From an uncultured Flavobacteriaceae bacterium (GTDB taxonomy: Bacteria; Bacteroidota; Bacteroidia; Flavobacteriales; Flavobacteriaceae), in NCBI GenBank assembly GCA_947494715.1, contig CANLWG010000013.1:62001-126000 (forward strand): a stretch of 64,000 nt of DNA, given 5' to 3'. Below, piece after piece: positions 27,401-34,507 of the stretch. Under the pieces are notes generated by a model that was not told where the DNA came from, did no database searches, and worked only from the letters and a program-made list of their open reading frames with translations. Position 1 is the stretch's first letter. The number at the start of each line of letters is the position of its first letter. The position numbers and the translations under genes were made by a program.

Positions 27401-27712
27401 CAATATCCTTTCAATACTTTCGCTTTTCCCCGGTTTTCCGGAAACGAATGCATAGTTGCCACTATTGAGTTTGCGGAACGCCTCCTCTTCCAAGTCCAAC
27501 CTTAGATTGGCCTTTCTAGAGGCCTCATCCGGACCGTGGCAAGCGTAACAGCGATCGGATAAAATTGGTTTAACATGAAAGTTAAAGTCGATAGTTTCGG
27601 GGAGATGGGCATATGCTTCTTCAACATCTTCCGGAACATCAATGGAACAAGATGTTAGGACCAATCCAAAACATAGGGGAATAATTCCAAAAATCAACGC
27701 ACTGCCTTTCAT
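24488..27712 (-). CDS. PSCyt1-DUF1549-LamG-DUF1553 multidomain c-type cytochrome lipoprotein
   Basis: The ATG at 27712 is preferred to an in-frame GTG at 27721. A lipobox (VLTSC, Cys23) predicts an envelope lipoprotein. Order of parts: planctomycete cytochrome C segment with heme motif CYACH at residues 55-59, then [16 protein letters not shown]; DUF1549 at about 150-360, containing [18 protein letters not shown] and a second heme motif CARCH at 344-348; a LamG-like lectin domain at about 490-660 ([32 protein letters not shown]); and DUF1553 from about 750 ([34 protein letters not shown]). It is the first gene of the array and the likely partner of DUF1501. The LamG domain suggests glycan binding, the hemes electron transfer. 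Such genes are known from Planctomycetes and some Bacteroidota, but their substrate is unproven. Confidence 0.93.
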   Translation of the reverse strand: [1074 protein letters not shown]

Positions 27713-27736
27713 ATCAACCACTAAAAATACATTATT

Positions 27737-27934
27737 TTAATTGAATTTTTGCGTATTTTCTATGAGTTGATCATATCTTTTGTCATTTTGAGCATTTATG
27801 ATACGATACGGTTTAAGAATGTGATTTACATAGGATTTAGCAGTATTGATGTTCTTTTTTTTGAGTTTTGCGTATTCGAAATATATTTTACCTTTGGCGA
27901 GCAATTGATGGGTCATTAGCTCTGTTGCTTGCAC
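27737..27934 (-). CDS. Possible small protein, 65 aa, unrecognised
   Basis: This Lys-rich open frame sits between the tRNA region and the DUF1553 gene on the same strand as the latter, ending 24 bases before its start codon. No domain, signal or membrane segment is visible. Its 5' end runs antisense across a tRNA-derived sequence (27910-27922), which argues that at least its first codons arose by chance or by rearrangement. It could be a leader peptide, a remnant of an element that used the tRNA, or not a gene. Confidence 0.25.
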   Translation of the reverse strand: MQATELMTHQLLAKGKIYFEYAKLKKKNINTAKSYVNHILKPYRIINAQNDKRYDQLIENTQKFN

Positions 27935-27938
27935 GCAG
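27910..27938 (+). pseudogene. 5' end of a broken tRNA gene
   Basis: GGGTCAT-TA-GCTC (27910-27922) is a canonical tRNA acceptor strand, positions 8-9 and D-stem. The D-loop and anticodon arm that should follow are not there; the sequence goes on as TGTTGCTTGCACGCAG. The acceptor strand is exactly complementary to ATGACCC at 28082-28088, on the far side of tRNA-Val. Together they look like the two ends of one tRNA gene interrupted or rearranged around tRNA-Val. Confidence 0.5.
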
Positions 27939-27950
27939 TATTATAATAAT

Positions 27951-28025
27951 GGAGTGTTAGCTCAGTTGGTTTAGAGCACCGCCTTGACAGGGCGGGGGTC
28001 GTTGGTTCGAATCCAATACACTCCA
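27951..28025 (+). tRNA. tRNA-Val (anticodon GAC)
   Basis: The full cloverleaf folds: acceptor GGAGTGT with ACACTCC, D-stem GCTC with GAGC, anticodon stem CCGCC with GGCGG around the loop TTGACAG (anticodon GAC, reading GUC/GUU valine codons), variable loop GGGTC, and T-arm GTTGG-TTCGAAT-CCAAT. The discriminator base is A and no CCA is encoded. It is the only intact tRNA in the window. It lies between a minus-strand array and murF, in opposite orientation to both. Confidence 0.95.
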
Positions 28026-28044
28026 CTTTATTGACCGAAGTTTC

Positions 28045-28090
28045 CTGTCGGCCGAGCAGAGATTATTGGTTCGAATCCAATATGACCCAC
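28045..28090 (+). pseudogene. 3' end of a broken tRNA gene
   Basis: ATTGG-TTCGAAT-CCAAT (28065-28081) is a perfect T-arm, followed by acceptor strand ATGACCC and discriminator A (28082-28089). GCAGA at 28056-28060 resembles the 3' side of an anticodon stem, but no matching 5' half or anticodon loop can be folded; instead CTGTCGGCCGAGCAG forms its own small hairpin. Seventeen bases (TTGGTTCGAATCCAATA) are identical to tRNA-Val at 28002-28018. Confidence 0.55.
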
Positions 28091-28150
28091 ATAATGTGTT
28101 AATTTGAAGCGTTGTCCTCTTGGAAGTTAGTGGATTACCTGCTCTTAGGG

Positions 28151-29428
28151 TTAAAAGAAATCCAAGAGTCGTTCCAATGCCATACCTCTTGAACCTTTGA
28201 TAAGAAGCGTTCTATTTTTAGGGAGCGGATTGCTTTTTAGAAAAAACCCGATTTCATCAAGCGACTTAAACTTCTTAAAGGGGGTTTGGGTAGATTGAAA
28301 GTGTTCCCCAATGAAATAGGCATTTTCCAAATCCATTTCCAAAACGATATCTACAATTTTTTGATGTTCTTCATTGGCACCTTCTCCCAGTTCGAACATA
28401 TCCCCCAAAAGAACAATTTTTGGATTCTTGTCCGTCGACTCAAAACTTTCAAGTGCTGCCATCATGCTAGTGGGATTGGCGTTGTAGGCATCCAAAATGA
28501 TGGTCGATCCATGTTTTTCCATAATCTGAGAGCGATTGTTTTGCGGGATGTAAGCTTCAATGGCCAACTTTATTGTCGAAAGACCAACATTGAAGTATTT
28601 GCCCATGCAAATGGCAACGGCACAATTGGTGAAGTTGTAGCTTCCTATCAACCGTGAATTGATCATGATATTCTCGACCTTCAGCCGCACAAAGGGATCG
28701 GCACCTAAGAATTCGATTTTATAATACGCTTGCTTATCCGTGCTAAAGCCATATTTTTGAATATAACTTCCCAGTTTTTCCAGTTGAATGGGGTCGTCGG
28801 CATTCAGGAAAACGGATTTATGGTTGGCAAGTAAGTAATCGTATAATTCACTTTTTCCTTTTATGACACCTTCCACACCACCAAAACCTTCTAGATGTGC
28901 TTTTCCGAAGTTCGTGATGTACCCAAAATCCGGTTGGGCGATTTCGCTCAAAAAAGCAATTTCTTTTTGATGATTGGCACCCATCTCCACAATGGCAATT
29001 TCGGTATCTTCCCGTATGGAAAGTAGAGTCAATGGCACTCCAATGTGGTTGTTGAGGTTTCCCTGTGTAGCTATGGTCCTATATTTTTTGGAAAGCACGG
29101 CATGTATCAACTCTTTGGTCGTGGTCTTGCCATTACTTCCTGTTAAACCTATGACCTTGGCCGAGCAATGGTTCCGGTGATATGTGGCTAATTCCTGTAA
29201 CGTTTCCAATACATTATCCACCAAAATATGTTTGTCGGAAACTGCGTATTCTTTTTCATCGATTATGGCATAGGCCGCTCCTTTTTCAAGGGCCTCTTCC
29301 GCATACCTATTGCCATTGAAATTATCCCCTTTTAAGGCGAAGAAGATACAATTGTCCTTTATTTTTCGAGTATCCGTGGACGCAATTGGAAACTGAAGAA
29401 AGCGTTGGTGTAGGTCTTTTATTTGCAT
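28151..29428 (-). CDS. murF: UDP-N-acetylmuramoyl-tripeptide--D-alanyl-D-alanine ligase
   Basis: This cytoplasmic Mur ligase adds D-Ala-D-Ala to the UDP-MurNAc-tripeptide, the last soluble step of the peptidoglycan precursor. The N-terminal MurE/F-like domain contains STDTRKIKDNCIFFALKGDN. The ATP loop is GLTGSNGKTTTKEL at about residues 94-107, followed by NLNNHIGVPLTLL and AIVEMGANHQKEI in the central domain. The C-terminal domain shows ILDAYNANPTSMMAAL and the closing KGSRGMALERL. Length (425 aa) is normal. It follows gldJ, as is usual in Flavobacteriaceae, but a strong terminator lies between them. TATCTTCG just before the start may act as a promoter box. Confidence 0.97.
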   Translation of the reverse strand: MQIKDLHQRFLQFPIASTDTRKIKDNCIFFALKGDNFNGNRYAEEALEKGAAYAIIDEKEYAVSDKHILVDNVLETLQELATYHRNHCSAKVIGLTGSNGKTTTKELIHAVLSKKYRTIATQGNLNNHIGVPLTLLSIREDTEIAIVEMGANHQKEIAFLSEIAQPDFGYITNFGKAHLEGFGGVEGVIKGKSELYDYLLANHKSVFLNADDPIQLEKLGSYIQKYGFSTDKQAYYKIEFLGADPFVRLKVENIMINSRLIGSYNFTNCAVAICMGKYFNVGLSTIKLAIEAYIPQNNRSQIMEKHGSTIILDAYNANPTSMMAALESFESTDKNPKIVLLGDMFELGEGANEEHQKIVDIVLEMDLENAYFIGEHFQSTQTPFKKFKSLDEIGFFLKSNPLPKNRTLLIKGSRGMALERLLDFF

Positions 29429-29440
29429 AAATCGAAGATA

Positions 29441-29473
29441 AAAAAAAGTCCCGGCACAATTGCCGGGACTTTT
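29441..29473 (-). terminator. Strong rho-independent terminator between gldJ and murF
   Basis: A 13-bp stem (AAAAGTCCCGGCA with its exact complement, 29444-29456 and 29461-29473) has a 4-base loop and a T run on the minus strand. It lies 27 bases after the gldJ stop and 13 bases before murF, so read-through into murF should be limited. The A/T-rich ends would also allow termination on the plus strand. Confidence 0.85.
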
Positions 29474-29500
29474 ATATGAATTTTATGCTTCTATTCTGTT

Positions 29501-31171
29501 TTATTTTACTTTTTTGCCTCTTGGGGTCTTGTTCTTCGTTTTGGACTTTGACCCGACCCTGGACATTGCACATCTAAAACCGATATAATCCGTGGCCATA
29601 TATTGGGGCAAATACCTTCGTTGAGCTGGATCCAACCAATAGGCCCGATCTCTCCAAGAACCACCTTTGTATACGCGAACCTCATCATTGATCAACGTAG
29701 TTCTGTTATTGGATGTATCATATCCGCGGATTAGGTTACCGATAGAATCCCTTTCTATTGTATGTTTGGGAGAGTTGTACATTTTCTTACCATCTTCCTG
29801 TTCCTCGTCACTAAAACGATCAAAGAATCGGGAAGAACCTGGATCACCATCACGGTACCCTCTATTGTCGCTCTTGGAGAAATTGGTTCTTAGATAGGTT
29901 TCTTTTTCATCAATGGGAACCATGGCAATCTCTCCAGGCAGATTTACAGCCATAATTTTACCGTTAGGCAGTGTATCATAAACAATGGAATCTCGTAGTA
30001 TATTTACTTTTCCATCCTCGCCAATAGCGGTTTTCATATAGATATTTCCTCTATAGTAGTTAAAATCGCTCACTTCATCATCCACAATAGGTCTATACAC
30101 ATCGGATACCCATTCGGCTACATTACCGGCCATATCATACAAACCAAGGTCATTGGGCTTGTAGGACTTCACTTCCGCAGTAATATCGGCACCATCATCG
30201 GACCATCCTGCAATTCCACCGTAATCGCCTTTACCTTGTTTAAAGTTGGCCAATTGGTCTCCACGGCCAACGCGTTGTCCATTTCGGGTATAGTCTCCAT
30301 CCCAAGGATATTTTTTTCTTCCTCGATAGTTGTTATATTCGCGGGAACCTTGGTTCGCCTGAGCCGCATATTCCCATTCCGTTTCAGTAGGTAAGCGGTA
30401 TTCGGGCATAATTACACCACTACTTCTTTTGGCATAGTTGGCCACACTATCTTTTTTCTTACTTCCCTGTAATGAATCAATTTGTCCATTGTAAACGGAC
30501 TCAGGTCTATTAAGATAGGCTGCGGTGCTAAAAGTGCCTTCTACTTCGCCTGTTACGGCCTGATATTTTGCGTCTTTTGCCAAATATCCTTCCCTTTCCA
30601 ACATAATTTCATTGACACGATCTGTTCGCCACTCCGCAAATTGTGTCGCCTGTATCCAATTTACACCTACCACAGGGTATTCCGCGTAAGCCGGATGTCG
30701 CAAATAATTATTTGTCATGGTTTCATTGAATCCCAACCTATTTCTCCATACCAAGGTATCCGGAAGTGCTCCGGTGTATATATTGGTGTATTTTGGATTC
30801 TCGGGAGGATAGACACTCTTTAAATAGTCCAGATATTCCAAGTACATGACATTGGTAACTTCGGTCTCATCCATATAAAAGGATTGAACGTGTTGGGCAG
30901 AAGGAGTGTTGTTCCAATCATGCATTACATCATCCTGAACCTTTCCTTTGGTAAAAGTACCTCCTTCAACAAAAACAAGGCCTGGAGCGGTTTCTTGCTC
31001 CTTAAAATCCGTATTGTATTGGAAACCGCCTTCCTTGGCATTTATCTTCCAGCCTGTAGCTCTTGATACATTTTTGGGAGAAGACAGGGATTTTTTACAA
31101 CTGGTAACCGTAAAACCTCCTGCTATCACCGCAAAGGAAAGTACAATTTTTAAAAACTGTTTTTTCATCAT
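29501..31171 (-). CDS. gldJ: Gliding motility and T9SS lipoprotein GldJ
   Basis: GldJ is an outer-membrane lipoprotein needed for gliding and for stable type IX secretion machinery. The lipobox GFTVTSC places the acylated Cys at residue 25. The rest resembles formylglycine-generating enzymes without evidence of that activity: LVFVEGGTFTKG near residue 65, FYMDETEVTNVMYLEYLDYL, RLPTETEWEYAAQANQG, DMAGNVAEWVSDVYRP and the terminal YKGGSWRDRAYWLD with IGFRCAMSR. Length (556 aa) matches Flavobacterium GldJ. It diverges from porV across 421 bases. In many relatives porU lies in between, but not here. Confidence 0.95.
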   Translation of the reverse strand: MMKKQFLKIVLSFAVIAGGFTVTSCKKSLSSPKNVSRATGWKINAKEGGFQYNTDFKEQETAPGLVFVEGGTFTKGKVQDDVMHDWNNTPSAQHVQSFYMDETEVTNVMYLEYLDYLKSVYPPENPKYTNIYTGALPDTLVWRNRLGFNETMTNNYLRHPAYAEYPVVGVNWIQATQFAEWRTDRVNEIMLEREGYLAKDAKYQAVTGEVEGTFSTAAYLNRPESVYNGQIDSLQGSKKKDSVANYAKRSSGVIMPEYRLPTETEWEYAAQANQGSREYNNYRGRKKYPWDGDYTRNGQRVGRGDQLANFKQGKGDYGGIAGWSDDGADITAEVKSYKPNDLGLYDMAGNVAEWVSDVYRPIVDDEVSDFNYYRGNIYMKTAIGEDGKVNILRDSIVYDTLPNGKIMAVNLPGEIAMVPIDEKETYLRTNFSKSDNRGYRDGDPGSSRFFDRFSDEEQEDGKKMYNSPKHTIERDSIGNLIRGYDTSNNRTTLINDEVRVYKGGSWRDRAYWLDPAQRRYLPQYMATDYIGFRCAMSRVGSKSKTKNKTPRGKKVK

Positions 31172-31592
31172 AATTAGGACTTGAATTCAATTTGTTAAAT
31201 TGCCGTAAAGCAATGTCAACAGGTCTTTTGATTTAATAAATGGTTGCTTTTCGGCTAATAAAACGATGTTTTGCACATAATATTTTGTTGCCTAAAAAAT
31301 ATTTTCGAATGTGTAACAAACAAGCCGCAAGCGTTTTCTAAAACCATAACGAAGTAATGTTTGTTATAGTATGGACTTTCCCATTCTTTTTCACGATCAG
31401 GGCAATTTGGATACGTTTAATGGAAACAAATGATGCATCTTTAAAGAGAATCGCTTTTATTCATAAATCGATCTTAAAAATTATTCACTTTCAATACAAG
31501 ATATTCTTAAAAAGCCCGTTTAAGTGTGAATAAGGTGCGAAAGTTTATTTACGCAGGGGCACATTTATTAATATAATCCAGATTGTTAAGAG
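31172..31592. other. Divergent intergenic region gldJ/porV
   Basis: These 421 bases contain no gene and no recognisable remnant of porU. They must hold the promoters for gldJ (leftwards) and porV (rightwards). I see no TAnnTTTG element I trust on either strand. A TTGACA on the minus strand near 31214-31219 has no matching -10 element. Confidence 0.6.
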
Positions 31593-32741
31593 ATGAAAAA
31601 ATTAGCCTTACTAGTTTTGTTTGCAGTTGTTTGTAAAGTGTCGGCTCAGGAAGACCAAAGGGTTATTACCACTGCGGTTCCTTTTTTGACCATTGCCGCG
31701 GATGCTAGGTCCGCAGGTATGGGAGATATTGGGGTGGCCACTTCTACGGACGCTTTTTCCCAGCAATGGAATCCGGCAAAATTTGCCTTTGCAGAACGCA
31801 AAATGGGCATTGGTTTAAGTTATACCCCTTACTTGGAAAGTATAATAACCGATATATCCCTTTTAAACGCTAGTTTTTATAACAAAATAAATGATCAAAG
31901 TGCCTTTGCCCTTAGTTTGCGCTATTTTACTTTGGGAGAGATAGAACTTAGGCAGTTTGCCAATGATCCCGGAACTTTGGCCAAACCCAATGAATTGGCT
32001 TTGGATGGGTCATATTCCCTAAAACTGAGCCCAACATTTTCCATGGCCGTGGGAGGTAGATTTATACGTTCTAACCTCAGATTGCCCCAACAAGGTGATG
32101 TAGATTCCCAAGCGGCGACCTCATTTGCAGTTGATATTGCAGGATTTTATCGATCGAGGGAAATTGCCTACGACAAGTTTGATGGACGATGGAGAGCCGG
32201 TTTCAATATTTCTAATTTGGGAGGCAAGATACAATACGACGAAGGCGGACAGGAAAACTTTTTACCTACCAATCTAAAATTTGGTTTTGGATTTGATTTT
32301 ATTCTAGATCAGGATAATGTAATAGGTCTTACCTCAGAATTCAATAAACTGTTGGTGCCTACTCCTCGGGATTTTGATGGCGATGGCGATGTAGATTCCG
32401 CAGATAACGATGAGTACCAGAACATCGGGTTTTTCAATGGTGTTTTTGAATCGTTTGGCGATGCTCCGGATGGTTTTGGTGAGGAGTTAAAGGAGTTCAC
32501 CTGGGCCTTGGGTGCCGAATATGTTTATCAAGACGCATTTATGGTGCGTACGGGATACTTTAACGAAAGTGAGGAGAAAGGTTCTAGAAAGTTCTTTACC
32601 CTGGGTGCCGGGTTCCGCTTTAAAGCCGCCCAGATAGATTTATCTTATCTGTTCTCTACTTCTCAAGTACGAAACCCTTTGGAAAACACCTTGCGGTTTT
32701 CACTTACCTTCAATTTAGGAGAGGAGTACCTTAATGATTAA
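31593..32741 (+). CDS. porV: Type IX secretion outer-membrane protein PorV (LptO)
   Basis: PorV is a FadL-like beta-barrel that shuttles T9SS cargo from the translocon to the PorU sortase. The signal peptide ends at VSAQ. The typical opening follows, FLTIAADARSAGMGDIGVA and STDAFSQQWNPAKFAFAERK, then barrel strands up to NTLRFSLTFNLGEEYL. An acidic insert, DFDGDGDVDSADNDEYQ, resembles a calcium loop. Length (382 aa) fits. The protein is required for both type-A and type-B cargo, so it should handle the giant protein encoded at 8.7-17.7 kb. Its usual partner porU is not adjacent. Confidence 0.93.
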   Translation: MKKLALLVLFAVVCKVSAQEDQRVITTAVPFLTIAADARSAGMGDIGVATSTDAFSQQWNPAKFAFAERKMGIGLSYTPYLESIITDISLLNASFYNKINDQSAFALSLRYFTLGEIELRQFANDPGTLAKPNELALDGSYSLKLSPTFSMAVGGRFIRSNLRLPQQGDVDSQAATSFAVDIAGFYRSREIAYDKFDGRWRAGFNISNLGGKIQYDEGGQENFLPTNLKFGFGFDFILDQDNVIGLTSEFNKLLVPTPRDFDGDGDVDSADNDEYQNIGFFNGVFESFGDAPDGFGEELKEFTWALGAEYVYQDAFMVRTGYFNESEEKGSRKFFTLGAGFRFKAAQIDLSYLFSTSQVRNPLENTLRFSLTFNLGEEYLND

Positions 32742-32770
32742 AAATTATTTTCGGATACAAGTAATATGAC

Positions 32771-32798
32771 AAAACCTGCCTTTAAGCAGGTTTTGTTA
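32771..32798 (+). terminator. Terminator after porV
   Basis: AAAACCTGC (32771-32779) and GCAGGTTTT (32786-32794) form a 9-bp stem with a 6-base loop, ending in T residues. It separates porV from cdd. Confidence 0.75.
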
Positions 32799-32829
32799 CT
32801 TTTATTGAAAGTCTATTCACTGCTTACCT

Positions 32830-33312
32830 ATGAAAAAACAAAAAGTGTGTTTTGAATTGCAAGTGTTCAGCTCCATTGATGAACTTTCCCAAGAGAACCA
32901 AGAATTGATGCAAAAGGCAGTAGATGCCCGAAAAAATGCATATGCACCGTATTCCAATTTTCAGGTTGGTGCTGCGGTTCTATTGGAAAATGGGAAAGTG
33001 GTGATCGGCAACAATCAAGAAAATGCCTCTTTTCCTTCGGGCCTATGTGCGGAACGGGTTGCGGTATTTCAAGCTGGGGCCAAATACCCTGGGGAGACTA
33101 TCAAATCCATAGCTATATCGGCAGCCTCAAAAAGATACACTGTGGATAAACCCGTGGCCCCATGTGGCAATTGTAGACAATCCATCTCAGAATATGAAGT
33201 ACGGCAGAAGAGCCCCATCGAACTTCTTTTAATGGGTGAAGTAGGCCAAATTGTAAGGTGCGCCTCCATTGCAGATATTCTTCCCCTGGCTTTCGATACA
33301 TCTTTTTTATAA
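32830..33312 (+). CDS. cdd: Cytidine deaminase
   Basis: This zinc hydrolase converts (deoxy)cytidine to (deoxy)uridine for pyrimidine salvage. The zinc site is complete: Cys73-Ala-Glu75 (GLCAERVA), with Glu as the proton shuttle, and Cys112 and Cys115 in PCGNCRQ. AYAPYSNFQVGAAVLLENGK near residue 37 binds substrate. Length (160 aa) is that of the tetrameric class with a short N-terminal extension. Cdd between porV and pdhA is a common flavobacterial order. The nucleoside transporter at 52.5-54.0 kb could supply its substrate. Confidence 0.96.
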   Translation: MKKQKVCFELQVFSSIDELSQENQELMQKAVDARKNAYAPYSNFQVGAAVLLENGKVVIGNNQENASFPSGLCAERVAVFQAGAKYPGETIKSIAISAASKRYTVDKPVAPCGNCRQSISEYEVRQKSPIELLLMGEVGQIVRCASIADILPLAFDTSFL

Positions 33313-33418
33313 GAATTCATTTTTTTCGATAAAATGGTGTCCGGGCTATGGAAATTTCCATGTCTCCATTAGCAGTTGCCTTTTACTTCAATTTTTTTTA
33401 TCCATTCATTTATATGTG

Positions 33419-33426
33419 TATTTTTG
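33419..33426 (+). promoter_or_regulatory. TAnnTTTG promoter box upstream of pdhA
   Basis: TATTTTTG matches the Bacteroidota -7 element and lies 78 bases before the pdhA ATG in the 192-base cdd-pdhA gap, implying a leader of about 70 bases. No clear -33 TTTG is visible. Confidence 0.4.
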
Positions 33427-33504
33427 TTTTTCTTTCAATACCCCGATATTTTTCAAAAAGATTGGGATTGGATTGATTGGAGTTTCAAATAAAAAAATCG
33501 GTTA

Positions 33505-34503
33505 ATGGAAAAAATCACTAAGGAAACCTATCTGAAATGGTATGAGGACATGCTTTTTTGGAGAAAATTTGAGGATAAACTTGCAGCTGTTTACATCCAA
33601 CAAAAAGTCAGGGGGTTTCTACATTTATATAATGGGCAAGAGGCGGTACTGGCTGGAGCATTACATGCTATGGATCTTACCAAGGATAAGATGATCACGG
33701 CCTATCGAAACCATGTACAGCCCATTGGAATGGGTGTTGACCCCAAAAGGGTCATGGCGGAACTCTATGGCAAGGTTACTGGTACATCAAAGGGAATGGG
33801 GGGATCTATGCATATTTTTTCAAAAGAACATCGGTTTTATGGTGGTCATGGAATTGTTGGCGGCCAAATACCTCTAGGTGCCGGGTTGGCTTTTGCGGAT
33901 AAATATTTTAAAAGAGATGCCGTAACCTTATGCTATATGGGCGATGGAGCCGTTAGACAAGGCTCTTTGCATGAAAGTTTTAATTTGGCCATGCTCTGGC
34001 AGCTTCCGGTGGTCTTTGTTTGCGAGAACAACGGATATGCTATGGGTACCTCGGTCGCGCGTACGTCCCACAGTACAGAAATATGGAAGCTTGGATTGGG
34101 CTATGAGATGCCCTGTGGCCCCGTGGATGGAATGGACCCCGTTACCGTAGCAAAGGAAATGCACAAGGCCATTAAACGGGCCAGAAAAGGCGGTGGACCT
34201 ACCTTTTTGGAAATGAAGACCTATAGGTATAGAGGGCATTCCATGTCCGATGCACAGCACTACCGAACCAAAGATGAGGTAGAGGAATATAAAAAGATAG
34301 ACCCCATTACCCAGGTCTTGGATGTTATCAAAGAAAACAACTATGCCACAGACGACCAGATCAAGGAAATTGATAAACGAGTAAAAGATAAGGTCAAGGA
34401 ATGTGAAAAATTTGCGGAGGAATCGGAATACCCACCTGTGAATCAGTTATATGATATGGTCTATGAACAGGAAGATTATCCATTTGTACAACATAAATTA
34501 TAG
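33505..34503 (+). CDS. pdhA: Pyruvate dehydrogenase E1 component, alpha subunit
   Basis: E1 decarboxylates pyruvate with thiamine diphosphate; this is the TPP-binding alpha chain of the heterotetrameric type. The TPP/Mg motif runs from GDGAVRQG (from residue 146) to NN (175-176) in CENNGYAMGTSV. The loop RYRGHSMSDAQHYRTKDEV corresponds to the conserved active-site loop. MGGSMHIFSKEHRFYGGHGI earlier in the chain is typical. Length (332 aa) is standard. It is followed after 4 bases by the E2 gene, but the beta subunit is 22 kb away at 56638. Confidence 0.97.
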   Translation: MEKITKETYLKWYEDMLFWRKFEDKLAAVYIQQKVRGFLHLYNGQEAVLAGALHAMDLTKDKMITAYRNHVQPIGMGVDPKRVMAELYGKVTGTSKGMGGSMHIFSKEHRFYGGHGIVGGQIPLGAGLAFADKYFKRDAVTLCYMGDGAVRQGSLHESFNLAMLWQLPVVFVCENNGYAMGTSVARTSHSTEIWKLGLGYEMPCGPVDGMDPVTVAKEMHKAIKRARKGGGPTFLEMKTYRYRGHSMSDAQHYRTKDEVEEYKKIDPITQVLDVIKENNYATDDQIKEIDKRVKDKVKECEKFAEESEYPPVNQLYDMVYEQEDYPFVQHKL

Positions 34504-34507
34504 TTAA

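Noticed and set aside
31214-31219. Sigma-70-like TTGACA before gldJ on the minus strand
   Set aside because: There is no matching -10 element, and Bacteroidota promoters normally use TTTG/TAnnTTTG.
33269-33505. 78-codon plus-strand open frame in the cdd-pdhA gap
   Set aside because: It is Phe/Ile-rich, overlaps the end of cdd and contains the pdhA promoter box; no protein features are visible.
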